Assembly: GCA_003151275.1 (NCBI GenBank)
Contig: PLXC01000076.1
Coordinates: 1-64,000, forward strand
Reading direction: 5' to 3'
Source: Candidatus Melainabacteria bacterium
GTDB lineage: Bacteria > Cyanobacteriota > Vampirovibrionia > Obscuribacterales > Obscuribacteraceae
Length of the DNA stretch: 64,000 nt
Shown here in pieces: positions 27,589 through 36,650 of this stretch (positions are counted from its first letter, which is position 1; every line of letters begins with the position of its first letter). The notes beneath the pieces are model-generated. The model was given only the letters and a program-made list of their open reading frames with translations, made no database searches and had not been told where the DNA came from. A program made the position numbers and the translations under genes.

Positions 27589-27882
27589 GTGTCGGAAGAA
27601 AAAGATCTTGTCGGATTATATCCTCTTACATTTGAATGCAACTTCTTTACGTCATGCGTTTCGGTCCAAAAGTTCGATGAAAACTACATTTGGAAATATT
27701 CAAGAGGCATTCGAATCATTGGAATGGCTGAATCAAGTTCGGTCGAATTAATCTCAACAGTATTCCAATTTGCATTAGCTCGTGAAACTATACTTGCGGC
27801 ATCCATACGTAAAGTCCAAATTCGCCATTGCGCTCCGCGTAGCACAATGGGTTCTGCTCCATATGTGGAGTTCTTCTTGTAG
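27589..27882 (+). CDS. Possible hypothetical protein, 97 aa
   Basis: The frame begins at a GTG with no clear ribosome site. It has fair composition (TVFQFALARETILAASIRKV), but an opposite-strand frame covers the same bases. No family. It could be the degraded end of another gene. Confidence 0.25.
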   Translation: MSEEKDLVGLYPLTFECNFFTSCVSVQKFDENYIWKYSRGIRIIGMAESSSVELISTVFQFALARETILAASIRKVQIRHCAPRSTMGSAPYVEFFL

Positions 27883-27934
27883 CAGCGTGGCACTTTGCAC
27901 AAGGAGAGCAATCGTTTGCTCAGGTTGAACAATA

Positions 27935-28246
27935 ATGAATCGATACGAACAAGTCATACAAATCCTTGAGAATGCTGTTCATGGCGACAAAATCGGTGCT
28001 CACGGTAATTTCTGGAGAGGAAAAACTCGCGACCAGTTCGTAGCCACAAAAGTATTTGCCCAGCAACTACTTGTTGTTGGTAACAGTGCTGATTCCAACA
28101 TCGTCAAAGCATTGCGCGGACAGAATCCGTTTGATGATTCGAAATATCCCCAGATGCCAGCTAACTATCCACCTATAGTCGAGGACCAAATTCAGATCAT
28201 TGCCAAATGGATCGATGATGGCTGTCCAGAAACGCCTAGTCAATAG
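27935..28246 (+). CDS. Small heme-less cytochrome-c-like accessory protein
   Basis: 103 residues. The second half reads IVKALRGQNPFDDSKYPQMP then ANYPPIVEDQIQIIAKWIDD and GCPE. This strongly recalls the C-terminal helix region of small c-type cytochromes (MPPxyPPLsxdqixlIxxWIDxGCPE). No CxxCH heme site and no signal peptide are present, so it would not carry covalent heme. It is first in a three-gene plus-strand series with the monoheme protein and the protease, which suggests a shared role. Confidence 0.55.
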   Translation: MNRYEQVIQILENAVHGDKIGAHGNFWRGKTRDQFVATKVFAQQLLVVGNSADSNIVKALRGQNPFDDSKYPQMPANYPPIVEDQIQIIAKWIDDGCPETPSQ

Positions 28247-28288
28247 GTCAATCTCTTAAGTTACACGAACTCTCTCTTGGAGTATTTC

Positions 28289-29566
28289 ATGCGCATACGA
28301 GTCCCATTATTAGTTGGACTGGCGTTAGTATCACTCGCGATCTGTGCAACAGTCTCTCTGAGCCAACCACACGCAACTGCGCCAGTTAACTTCCCTTCTG
28401 GTTTTGACTTCCCCGCCGCCAAAGAAAGTTTGCTGCAACTAGTAACCAACAATGACCTCGCGGGCATGCGCAAACATTCCTGGATGGTCTTTGCTGGCAT
28501 GACTCAGTCTGTTCCCACTGGTGAAGCGATTTGGGAGACATGGTACCGTTCGGATGAGACTTTCAATCCGGGTGCAGCACCGCAAGGTGTGCGTGTCTTA
28601 CGGCACAGGTTTCGACCACCGCGCCAGTTCATGCCGAAAAAAGCAACGCCTCTCGCCGTAGGAAATTCATTGTTATCCTTCGTGTTATTGAGTCCTTCTG
28701 CTCACAAATTTATTCGAACCAATCAATTGTATAAAAGCCAAACCTTGGACGGACTTCGTACACAAGGAAAGACGAATATCCCAGACTTTCCAAATGATGC
28801 GATGTCTCTCAAAGCTGTCTGGTGGCCTGTCAAAAAAGACGGATTCTCAGCCTTGCCTGTTTGGGATGCCCAACCGACAAAACCCATAGTTGGCAGCAAC
28901 GACTTTCCGACTTGGAAACGAATTCTCGCTATAGATCCAAATCGCACCACAATTCCAGCCGGTGAAACGACTAGCCTAAGATTCTATGATGTGACCGCTC
29001 CCACTCCGGAACAGGCGTCTCCCGTAATGATCAATAATGTCACAGTAGCTCCAATACAAGATCTGTATTGTCTGAAGCTGACCGCTGATGACTTAGCAAA
29101 TGCTGACTCCAGACAGAATTTGAACAGAAGTTTTCGTGAACTATACCGTCGTGATGTTACTGCTGGTGATTATGTAGCCCTGGTGGCACTACATTGCACC
29201 ACCAAAGAAATCCCGAATTGGACCTGGCAAACATTTTGGTGGCACGACAAACCAGATACCGGAAAATTTGCGGATGGTCGGCCAGACCAAGTGACTGGAG
29301 TCTGGCGTCACTACCTAATGAATATTAGCTATGACATGGTCTCTCCGACAGAAGCCGATGGAACACCTCACGTTTGCTATAACCCTTGGTTGGAGGCGCG
29401 GTTTCAAAATGGCACAATGTCTAACTGTATGACTTGTCATCAGCTTGCAGTATGGCCTACTGATGGAACTTTTTTGCCCATCACTCGCGGACCACAGAGT
29501 GATTCGTTTTTCGATCAAAAAACCAAGCTAGATTTTCTTTGGTCCCTTGGCTTTGAAAGCAAGTGA
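28289..29566 (+). CDS. Exported monoheme c-type cytochrome-like protein
   Basis: The ATG at 28,289 follows GGAG and gives a signal peptide MRIRVPLLVGLALVSLAICA; the ORF's TTG start at 28,277 overlaps that site. One CxxCH heme motif (NCMTCHQLAVWP) lies near the C-terminus after YNPWLEARFQNGTM. The preceding 350 residues are a Trp-rich globular region (FPTWKRILAIDPN; IPNWTWQTFWWHDKP). Expected to be periplasmic, with heme attached by the cytochrome c maturation system. The redox partner is unknown. Confidence 0.7.
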   Translation: MRIRVPLLVGLALVSLAICATVSLSQPHATAPVNFPSGFDFPAAKESLLQLVTNNDLAGMRKHSWMVFAGMTQSVPTGEAIWETWYRSDETFNPGAAPQGVRVLRHRFRPPRQFMPKKATPLAVGNSLLSFVLLSPSAHKFIRTNQLYKSQTLDGLRTQGKTNIPDFPNDAMSLKAVWWPVKKDGFSALPVWDAQPTKPIVGSNDFPTWKRILAIDPNRTTIPAGETTSLRFYDVTAPTPEQASPVMINNVTVAPIQDLYCLKLTADDLANADSRQNLNRSFRELYRRDVTAGDYVALVALHCTTKEIPNWTWQTFWWHDKPDTGKFADGRPDQVTGVWRHYLMNISYDMVSPTEADGTPHVCYNPWLEARFQNGTMSNCMTCHQLAVWPTDGTFLPITRGPQSDSFFDQKTKLDFLWSLGFESK

Positions 29567-29569
29567 ACC

Positions 29570-30508
29570 ATGATTGACGCTCAGATTCGATCCGTGCTTA
29601 ATAAAGCAAAACGAGCTGCTCTGTCAACGCCGGGAATAAAAGGCGTTGACTACGGTTACATATATAAGGCTGGCGAACGCACTGAGGAAATCGGCATTCG
29701 ATTTCATGTCGAGCGCAAGCTTGCCATTGCTGATCTGACAGTCAGCGAGCTGATTCCAAAGAATTATTATGGGCTCCCTTGCGACGTCTTGCAAGCCAAG
29801 TACTCTCCTCAAGATGATTCCGGCAACGCAAAAGACATAGTCAGACCTTTAAGGCCAGGCATCAGCATCGGCAACAAGACAAACCGAAGCACTGGTACCT
29901 TGGGTATTTTTGTCAAAGACAAAGCCGCTAACATTTGCATTTTGAGCAATTGGCACGTCTTAGTAGGCTCAAGCGATGCTCCTGTCAATAAAGAAATAAC
30001 CCAACCGGGACCTGAACATTTTGGAATGGATGTGCCTCCGACGGTGGCATATTTGCTGCGATGGTTGAGCCTTGATCTAGGTCTCGATGCAGCGGTTGCC
30101 AGTCTTGCCAAGGACATTCAATATGACGCTGAAGTGTTCGGCATAAATGTGAAGGTCGAAGGAGTCAAAGACCCAGAGTTAGGAATGCACGTAGTCAAAT
30201 CTGGTTCGGTCTCCGCCATTACCTATGCCATCATTGATGGTGTCGAGGGCTCTTTTTCGGTTGATTATTCCGACTATGGTGACAAAGAAAGATGGATGGA
30301 TGGCTTCCATTTGGTCAAAGACGTCCAGAAAACTGAAGACGAGGTCAGTCTCGATGGGGATTCAGGTTCAGTATGGTTTGATCCACTAGACAACATGGCC
30401 GTAGCATTGAACTTTGCTGGTGAGGACGGACTTGGCCCCACCGCCGACTACGCTCTTGGCCATCCGCTTACAAAAATATTAAAAGATCTCTCTGTGGACC
30501 TGCTCTAA
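29570..30508 (+). CDS. Trypsin-like serine protease
   Basis: Starts three bases after the cytochrome stop, so one operon. A chymotrypsin-fold catalytic triad is visible: His in ICILSNWHVLVG, Asp in LDLGLDAAVASL, and Ser in EVSLDGDSGSVWFD. The usual N-terminal signal peptide is absent; the first 90 residues (VDYGYIYKAGERTEEIGIRF) form an extra alpha/beta domain. It may act inside the cell or be exported by another route. Substrate unknown. Confidence 0.75.
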   Translation: MIDAQIRSVLNKAKRAALSTPGIKGVDYGYIYKAGERTEEIGIRFHVERKLAIADLTVSELIPKNYYGLPCDVLQAKYSPQDDSGNAKDIVRPLRPGISIGNKTNRSTGTLGIFVKDKAANICILSNWHVLVGSSDAPVNKEITQPGPEHFGMDVPPTVAYLLRWLSLDLGLDAAVASLAKDIQYDAEVFGINVKVEGVKDPELGMHVVKSGSVSAITYAIIDGVEGSFSVDYSDYGDKERWMDGFHLVKDVQKTEDEVSLDGDSGSVWFDPLDNMAVALNFAGEDGLGPTADYALGHPLTKILKDLSVDLL

Positions 30509-30565
30509 CCATCGCTTGTCTTATCTTCTCATTACAATGTTCGACACTCTATCAGGCCAAATCCA

Positions 30566-30756
30566 ATGACAGAATTAGTGATTACAAGACTATTTGATGA
30601 AGCCAAAATCTTTTGGAGGCGGAATTCAACCGCATTAAGGATAGATTTACAGACAAACCGATGTCACTAGTCGACATCCAATTCTTGCTTCGTTGGGCAG
30701 CTGACAAAGAAGGCATCACATCTGTGAGGAAGTATTTACAGAGTCGTTTTGGTTAA
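30566..30756 (+). pseudogene. Small frameshifted gene
   Basis: MTELVITRLFDE from an ATG runs into a different frame that continues SQNLLEAEFNRIKDRFTDKP, then MSLVDIQFLLRWAADKEGIT, ending SRFG at a TAA. One frameshift inside about 12 codons of the start breaks a helical protein of roughly 63 residues. No family. Confidence 0.35.
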
Positions 30757-30890
30757 ATACACCAAAGAGCGTTGGTTGAGGTGCATTTATTTGGCTCGTG
30801 CAGTGCCGAAACACCGTTTCGAAGGCGAGTATGATGGATTTTGTCATAACTTCGAAGACTTTTGAACCCATTTACATGAGGAGAAAAATT

Positions 30891-31418
30891 ATGCCAGTAA
30901 AGACAGATAGATTCTTAGATACTCTCGATTTTACCTTGAAATGGGAGGGTGGTTTCTCCAACGATCCACTCGATCCGGGCGGTGCCACCAACTTCGGAAT
31001 TGTGCAAACTGAGTATGATGCCTTTCGTAAACGTTTGGGATTGTCGTTGCAATCAGTCGAGTTAATAGAACGCAAAGAGGTTCTTTCTATTTATCAATCC
31101 AACTATTGGTTGGCAGGAGATTGCGACAAATTGCTTCAACCACTCGATCTCGGTCACTTCGATACATGTGTCAACTTCGGACCGTTCCACGCTGCCAAAT
31201 TTCTTCAGCAGGCCCTCAGCGTTGAACCTGATGGATCCATTGGTCCCCAAACTCTAGCTGCTGCTGCCAGCGCAGATCCTAAAACTGTCGCATCCACAAT
31301 CTGTGATGAGAGAATTGCTTTCAGATATGAGCGTGTCAAGCAAAGACCTGACCAAAAAAAATTCCTTCAAGGCTGGCTAAACCGAGACAATGCTCTAAAA
31401 CAGTTCTGCACGAAATAA
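30891..31418 (+). CDS. GH108 N-acetylmuramidase (endolysin-like)
   Basis: The ATG at 30,891 follows GAGGAG; the longer frame from 30,798 lacks a ribosome site. The segment KWEGGFSNDPLDPGGATNFG has the catalytic Glu and the Gly-rich loop of glycosyl hydrolase 108. Residues around 115 (VEPDGSIGPQTLAAAAS) form the peptidoglycan-binding motif typical of these enzymes. It cuts the glycan backbone of peptidoglycan. At 176 residues it is complete. There is no signal peptide, as in phage endolysins, and no holin was identified beside it. Confidence 0.85.
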   Translation: MPVKTDRFLDTLDFTLKWEGGFSNDPLDPGGATNFGIVQTEYDAFRKRLGLSLQSVELIERKEVLSIYQSNYWLAGDCDKLLQPLDLGHFDTCVNFGPFHAAKFLQQALSVEPDGSIGPQTLAAAASADPKTVASTICDERIAFRYERVKQRPDQKKFLQGWLNRDNALKQFCTK

Positions 31419-31449
31419 GATTGAAACAACCTCCATATGAACTGGTTTG

Positions 31450-31692
31450 TTAGTTCCGATCTGACGTTTTTTCCTGCCAAAAAACAGAGTATGAATGAAG
31501 ACGCCGAATGGAGTAAAGTTCGTCCGAACAATAATTCAGCGACCTAATTGGATCAAGCCCATGAGAAACTTGCAATTCACTTTCGCGACTCTTCTCACTG
31601 AGATTACAGGTTTCCTGCTGTAATTTTTTTCTGGTGGCCAGTTTTACTCCTGTGGTTAGCGCTGCTGTACGGCCAGCACCAGTAATTTCCAC
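31450..31692 (-). CDS. Possible hypothetical protein
   Basis: An 80-residue frame from a GTG, basic and polar, lying just after the frame at 31,702-31,884. Low confidence: weak ribosome site and no family. Confidence 0.2.
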   Translation of the reverse strand: MEITGAGRTAALTTGVKLATRKKLQQETCNLSEKSRESELQVSHGLDPIRSLNYCSDELYSIRRLHSYSVFWQEKTSDRN

Positions 31693-31701
31693 CCTGATTA
31701 A

Positions 31702-31884
31702 TTAGCTCACCGCCCCAGTTGGCATTTTGACTCTGCTGCGCAGACATTGTTCACGAGGAATCCTTCTCCTCTCTCTTCGGCTGCCAACACGAGCGCGAGT
31801 TATCAGCTCTGTCTCCATGCTGCTGAACCCAACCAGTGCCACCAGTAAACCAGAAAAAGCGATCGTTAAAATCTCAAAAAACAT
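31702..31884 (-). CDS. Possible small single-pass membrane protein
   Basis: From the ATG at 31,884 the product begins MFFEILTIAFSGLLVALVGF, a membrane segment. A strongly basic tail (RARVGSRRERRRIPREQ) would lie in the cytoplasm. No ribosome site is obvious and no family is recognised. Confidence 0.3.
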   Translation of the reverse strand: MFFEILTIAFSGLLVALVGFSSMETELITRARVGSRRERRRIPREQCLRSRVKMPTGAVS

Positions 31885-31953
31885 ATTCTTTAATTGGACA
31901 TGGGCAGTTGGGAGTGAACTAAGTTTGATCCTGTGGCTCCGTCTAAGGAAAAA

Positions 31954-32148
31954 ATGTTGACTCTGCACCGTCAAAGATCAAATGGAGTGACATTCACTCT
32001 GCTTTTCGCGGGGCACATTGCTAATTATTATTCTCCGTGGATCAATACGAATTCTATCCACGAGCGATCGAACAAAGGTTCTCTTAACGACTTGCGCGTT
32101 GTGGAGGTTATCCATGACGCATTGCTCGCCCTTTACGAGAAGCATTGA
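31954..32148 (+). CDS. Small hypothetical protein, perhaps frameshifted
   Basis: The ATG follows AAGGA. The 64-residue frame ends LRVVEVIHDALLALYEKH. A second frame then gives natural-looking sequence (IDLNTVIARFKEKNKSVPAE, EFAALCQLIAETKNEQP), so a single frameshift may have split a protein of about 130 residues ending at 32,347. No family. Confidence 0.3.
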   Translation: MLTLHRQRSNGVTFTLLFAGHIANYYSPWINTNSIHERSNKGSLNDLRVVEVIHDALLALYEKH

Positions 32149-32310
32149 TCTCAATACTGTTATTGCCCGCTTCAAAGAGAAAAACAAATCTGTACCAGCT
32201 GAAGAGCCAACTGATAAAGAGTTTGCAGCTCTGTGCCAACTTATCGCGGAGACAAAAAATGAACAGCCTTTGGTAAAGCAAGACTATCGACCCGCATCAA
32301 GTCAGTTAGG

Positions 32311-32520
32311 GTGCAGAGATTGCTTTCTGTTTTATCAGAGCAATTGAACTGAGAAATTCGACAAGGCAAAGGCAGTGAGATAGTGATCTTCCGAGACAGG
32401 GTCCATTATTTTAGACTAGGGCACCACAACAAGAATATTTACGTGCCAACGACAGTCATCAGAAATATCTTGAAGCACGTTGGCATCGGCAGTGACGAAT
32501 GGTCCAAGGCTATTTGCTAA
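32311..32520 (+). pseudogene. HicA-like mRNA interferase relic with an in-frame TGA
   Basis: In one frame the sequence reads VQRLLSVLSEQLN, TGA (32,350-32,352), then EIRQGKGSEIVIFRDRVHYF and NKNIYVPTTVIRNILKHVGI, ending at TAA. The pattern hydrophobic helix, RqxGSH-like strand, TVPxH-like strand and ILrxaGI helix matches HicA toxins, small double-stranded-RNA-binding-fold RNases. The catalytic His after GS is replaced by Glu. The TGA may be a mutated Trp codon. No HicB antitoxin is visible. Confidence 0.4.
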
Positions 32521-32587
32521 AGAGCAACCGGCGTGGTTCCTTGCTCTATCACAAACAGCAGATGAGAGTCGTTGTTAAGCGCGCGCG

Positions 32588-32773
32588 CTAACTTGGGAGC
32601 GTTTCGTCTTCGACGACCGCAATAGCTGCCTCGGTCTGCACAAGGGCAATAGACTTTTGAGCACTTTGTTTGGTTGTGTAGCGCTCGGTGGTTGTAATGA
32701 TTTGCCCATTGCTAGCGACGAAATTCCAATAGTATTGGCTATCAGAACTCTTCTTAATTACAAATTTGCTCAT
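32588..32773 (-). CDS. DUF1508 / YegP-like small protein
   Basis: From the ATG at 32,773: MSKFVIKKSSDSQYYWNFVA then SNGQIITTTERYTTKQSAQK. This is one YegP-type repeat, a small beta-beta-alpha unit usually found as one or two tandem copies. 61 residues fit a single-repeat member. Function in the family is unknown. Confidence 0.75.
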   Translation of the reverse strand: MSKFVIKKSSDSQYYWNFVASNGQIITTTERYTTKQSAQKSIALVQTEAAIAVVEDETLPS

Positions 32774-32974
32774 TGAATTTGCCCCCGCCCAACCTCTGAA
32801 TACTCTTACTTTAGAGATGGCAGTTGGCAATCGTATGACATTTGTGAAATTGAAGGCGAAGGAGCAGTGAGCATCTTCCAACTGCGTCCTGAAAATGCCA
32901 GTTTCGAGACGTTATTTGTCACGTCTAAGAACAATGGAACAATGACTAAATATTGCTGCATACTTCAGAATAAG

Positions 32975-33034
32975 CCTGGCAGCGCCAATCTCAAAAGGAG
33001 ACTTGGTGGTGCTTTTGAGATTGACACTGCCAGG
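32975..33034 (+). repeat. 60-base imperfect hairpin, copy 2
   Basis: Inner arms CTCAAAAG / CTTTTGAG, 14-base loop GAGACTTGGTGGTG, outer arms CCTGGCAG... / ...CTGCCAGG. Nearly identical to copy 1 at 11,630. A plus-strand open frame without a start codon (about 32,777-33,046, including YFRDGSWQSYDICEIEGEGA) runs through it and ends just past it, so it may again mark the end of a displaced gene fragment. Confidence 0.6.
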
Positions 33035-33229
33035 CAAAAGGAGTGAAAAAGAAACATAATGGAAATGATCAGACACTGGCAAATAATTCTGGCGGCGTAT
33101 GTGGTGGCATCCCTTTTTCCTCCGATGTCCGGCCTTCCATGAGGTCAATATTCGCGGAAATGTTTTGATAGTTCAAGCCACCGGACAGACACCCCAAGTT
33201 CATCCCTGTAGTGCCCGGTTGAACTTGGG

Positions 33230-34258
33230 CTAACGGGGAATGTATCGTAAAAGATTCAGCCCCTGGTTGATGGTGCCGTTCCAGTTCATTCCAGCAGTTG
33301 GATTAGCTGAAGCCTGTGATGGAGCGGTTTGCGTTGCTGATTGTACAGGCGGAGGATCGAGAATAATAAAAACATCGAAATCAGGAGGTGCGCCCGCGGG
33401 CGGTTGTTGAAATGGCGCTGAGCTTGTTGTAGCCTGCAGAGCCGCATTGTCAGCGGTGGCATTGCCAGCATTGTTGATTCGTAAATCGGTGATTTGTCCG
33501 TTGCGATGCATTTTGAATAGAACCACGATGGAACTATAATTTCCCTAAGGCGCCTGCCAATTTTCTCGGACAGTCGATTGTAATGAACTTAAATACTGAG
33601 TGTAGTCGATATTCGGTGCCCATTCGTCAAAAGCAGACTCGGGATATTCAACTGAATTCAACTTGGCTAGAACTTCATCGGCTTCACGATACTGTTTGAG
33701 ATTTCGATAGGCAGCCGCTTCGTAGATATATGCCTCGCGCAAATTTGGTTTTAGGGTACGAGCAAGCGAAGCATCCGCAATCGCGTCATTGTAACGACTC
33801 ATTGAATTCAATATTGCCGCACGAGTGCAAAACACTTCAGCATAATCTGGATTCAACTTAATGGCATATCCGGCATCCTCGAGGGCAAGATCAAGTTTCT
33901 CTAATTGCCATTCAGCTCTGGCCCGTCGATTGAAGGGCTCAGGATTTTTAGGTTCTGCAACGGCTGCGCGTGTAAAACAATCCATCGCCTCTTTGTATAT
34001 CCCATGGCGCGAAAACAGTTTTCCGCGATCCATCGGCGAGTTTGTGCCGACCAGCTGAGATGTGCCAGCGTCTGATGAAGAACTTCGTTTGATTCTAAAC
34101 GATTGGTCATCACCAGGCGTACTAGGAATAGAGTCTTTTGGGGTCTGAAGTCTAGCGTGCTGAGCTTGAAGAAAGTTATCTTGAGCACGTGAGCTTTGGG
34201 CGATCGCCGACTGTGCTGCAAAAATTGGCAACAGTAAGGAAAGAATCAATCGACGCAT
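33230..34258 (-). pseudogene. Secreted TPR-TonB_C protein split by an in-frame TAG
   Basis: From 34,258: signal peptide MRRLILSLLLPIFAAQSAIA, then three to four TPR repeats (FSRHGIYKEAMDCFTRAAVA; YAEVFCTRAAILNSMSRYND). Then comes the linker DYTQYLSSLQSTVRENWQAP and a TAG at 33,545-33,547. The same frame continues GNYSSIVVLFKMHRNGQITD then PFQQPPAGAPPDFDVFIILD, a TonB C-terminal-type domain. Proteins of this design normally read WxPPKG across this point, so AAG to TAG is the simplest explanation. The downstream half could restart at the GTG at 33,526. The split product would lose its TonB_C domain. Confidence 0.65.
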
Positions 34259-34350
34259 TAGATACGCTCAGGAAGGGTTGACAAAGATCATATACCAGGA
34301 TTGTTAGGAAGACATATGAAAAGACACAGGGGAGTTCATGAGGCGCCATC

Positions 34351-35982
34351 TCATTTAATCACCTCTAAATCACCATGGATCGTCTGAGAATTGAACCCAG
34401 ATGTAACTGCAGGAACTTCTTGAATATGGGCAGTCTCATACTCAATGATCTGTCTCTGTGTACCTCTAGGAAATTCCAAGTCTGCATTACCATCCAGAGA
34501 CGAATAAGCCTTAAGGACAGCGTCGTCAAATTTTTGATTGCTGCCTTGAATCAAACTTGCTTGTATATGGTGGTTGGGCCATACCTTGATCTGCACTCGA
34601 TTGCTTCCAGCTGGATTTCCATGTGCAGGCATTGTTCTGGTCAACGCTGCGCAGACAAGCTCGTTTACGTGCTTGTACCACCTGTCCCACAACAACGACT
34701 CGTCAATAGAAGCAGCCTGAGGCACCTGCGTTGGAACGATGTCCGCTTCAGTTCGTTTTATTCGCTCTCTCTTAACACGAACTTCTTGTGGTCGAGTAGG
34801 CAACTCAACAGATCGAGGTGGAGTTCGTACTTTTCTGCTTCGGTCAGGTAAAGGTGGTGTAAGAACATTAGCCGCCTGTGTTGGTAATCTCTCTGGCATG
34901 CGACTAGAAATGTTAATCCGCTGTTGAGACTGCTCCTCAATAGTTCTTACCGGTGGTTGATCGTCAAAACCTGAAGCTAAACGCATCGGAGGATGATCAA
35001 CAAAACCGTCTGGTCGCAGAGGCGGTGGCTCGCTCGTCTCAGATCGTGGCTGCTCGTTTATTGTCGCGCGTGACGGTGGAGAGTCACTATCTGCTATTGC
35101 TCTCAATGGTGCCCGCTCTAAATCGGTGCTTGCACGTAGAGGCATATGATCGACTGCTTGTAGTGGCAGCGACGGTGCTACTGAAATAGGTGTTCCGCTA
35201 TCCGGCTTGAATTGAATAATGCGCATGATCGCTGAATTGTTTGGAATACCTGCACGTAAATTGATTTGAGGAGCATCCTGCTCACCATCAACACGTCCCT
35301 GCAACCGTCTCATTTCGGTGTCTTGTACTCCACCTTTGAGCGGTGAAGATGACGACTGCTGAACTCCTCCTTGAAGAGAATGACTTGATGCAGCTCCTTG
35401 CAGAACGGGAGCAGGAACGACAGGGCCTTGAGCTTGCTCAGCCACATTTGTCTCGCTAGACAGCTCTGAGAGGTGTCCTTCAAGTGGCTTGACTTCGGGG
35501 TTGGGAGAATGACGGTAATCCCACGGCGCTACTGGATTGGCATCAGCCCATAACCCGAGATGGTCTCGTCGAGCCGTTTCTTCTAATTGTTGAAGAGCAA
35601 TGTTGTTCGGAGCATATTTTCTATACCACCAGGCATAGCCGGCACGAACTAGCTCGTTGCTTAACAAAGTGCCCTCAGGCAGCTGAATATCAGCGATAGT
35701 ACGACGATACCGATCATGACCGTAAATGATCACTGAGACCAGCTTGTGAAAACACAACGAAGCCGTGTACTGCTTGGCACTTTGTCCGAAAGGTTGCGCT
35801 TTTTCAGGCGCATCGATTCCATTTAGCCTGATCTTTTCGGCTATTCCATTGTGCATGACCTGAATGGTATCGCCGTCAGTGACAGAAACTACCTCACCTG
35901 AGAATGTCTCTGCAAAGCAAGGAGTGCTAATTAACAGCACTGCGACGATTGACAGGAAAAGAGTAATTAACTTTGATAGCAT
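34351..35982 (-). CDS. Secreted SNase-like nuclease fused to a TonB_C-like domain
   Basis: Signal peptide MLSKLITLFLSIVAVLLIST. Residues 26-155 form a staphylococcal-nuclease domain: VVSVTDGDTIQVMHNG, IRLNGIDAPEKAQPFGQ, GHDRYRRTIADI, ending DHLGLWADANPVAPWDYR. The catalytic Arg/Asp/Glu set appears present. Residues 160-430 are Pro/Ser/Arg-rich and low complexity with repeated short PPxR units. Residues 435-540 (NRVQIKVWPNHHIQASLIQG, YSSLDGNADLEFPRGTQ) resemble a TonB/TolA C-terminal fold. It would degrade nucleic acid outside the cytoplasm. The upstream neighbour of the TPR-TonB gene on the same strand. Confidence 0.75.
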   Translation of the reverse strand: MLSKLITLFLSIVAVLLISTPCFAETFSGEVVSVTDGDTIQVMHNGIAEKIRLNGIDAPEKAQPFGQSAKQYTASLCFHKLVSVIIYGHDRYRRTIADIQLPEGTLLSNELVRAGYAWWYRKYAPNNIALQQLEETARRDHLGLWADANPVAPWDYRHSPNPEVKPLEGHLSELSSETNVAEQAQGPVVPAPVLQGAASSHSLQGGVQQSSSSPLKGGVQDTEMRRLQGRVDGEQDAPQINLRAGIPNNSAIMRIIQFKPDSGTPISVAPSLPLQAVDHMPLRASTDLERAPLRAIADSDSPPSRATINEQPRSETSEPPPLRPDGFVDHPPMRLASGFDDQPPVRTIEEQSQQRINISSRMPERLPTQAANVLTPPLPDRSRKVRTPPRSVELPTRPQEVRVKRERIKRTEADIVPTQVPQAASIDESLLWDRWYKHVNELVCAALTRTMPAHGNPAGSNRVQIKVWPNHHIQASLIQGSNQKFDDAVLKAYSSLDGNADLEFPRGTQRQIIEYETAHIQEVPAVTSGFNSQTIHGDLEVIK

Positions 35983-36650
35983 GCAATAATCATTTCAAGG
36001 AGGATCTGACCTTCACAATGGATTGTATCGTGCAAGTGATCAAGCTTGCTCCTGTGCAAGAGAACTTACACATCCTAGAATTAGTTATAAAGGCGTTCCA
36101 GATGGCGGTGGTGGAACTAGCCACACCAAAGCCATCGAAGTAAAGCGGGTCACTGGAATGACTAGAGGATGCCCTGCGGCATTATCATCTCTCTTGGTTG
36201 GTGTGACAGAATTTCTCGGTCAAACAAAGGGTATTCGAGCTGCAGTCGATTAGTCGGTCAAAGATATAACGCAATAAAATTACACTCCAAACTTGATCTC
36301 ATGGTGTTATTTAAGTGATTTTGAGGCAGTGTTAACTTGTTTAATCGGAGTCTCCCGCAGAGACTACAGTATGGCATTGGCACTTGCAGTAAAATCAAGA
36401 TGACTCAGATGCAGGTGCAAGCCCAAGACCTAAGCAGCCATTACATAGATGTTCAGGGCGCATGCGCGCTCGCTCCTCCGTCGCTCTAGGGATAAAAGAT
36501 TTCGAGAACGAAGCATAGAACCGAGGTATGCGCGCCACACGGCTGCCCGGCAGCAAAATTTGTTCCTGAAGCTGTTTCATCATGCCAATCGTCGCTTTAG
36601 CACAAGTCGGTAATTTGCTTTGAATCAGCCCGCTTTACTGACCGCGGAGA
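35983..36650 (+). other. No convincing gene
   Basis: Short frames occur on both strands (36,023-36,253 plus; 36,395-36,583 minus) without ribosome sites or family resemblance. A 42-codon ATG frame at about 36,018 overlaps the first. The region separates the SNase gene from the partition pair. Confidence 0.4.

Noticed and set aside
36395..36583. Minus-strand 62-residue frame near the partition genes
   Set aside because: No ribosome site, no family and odd composition; treated as chance.
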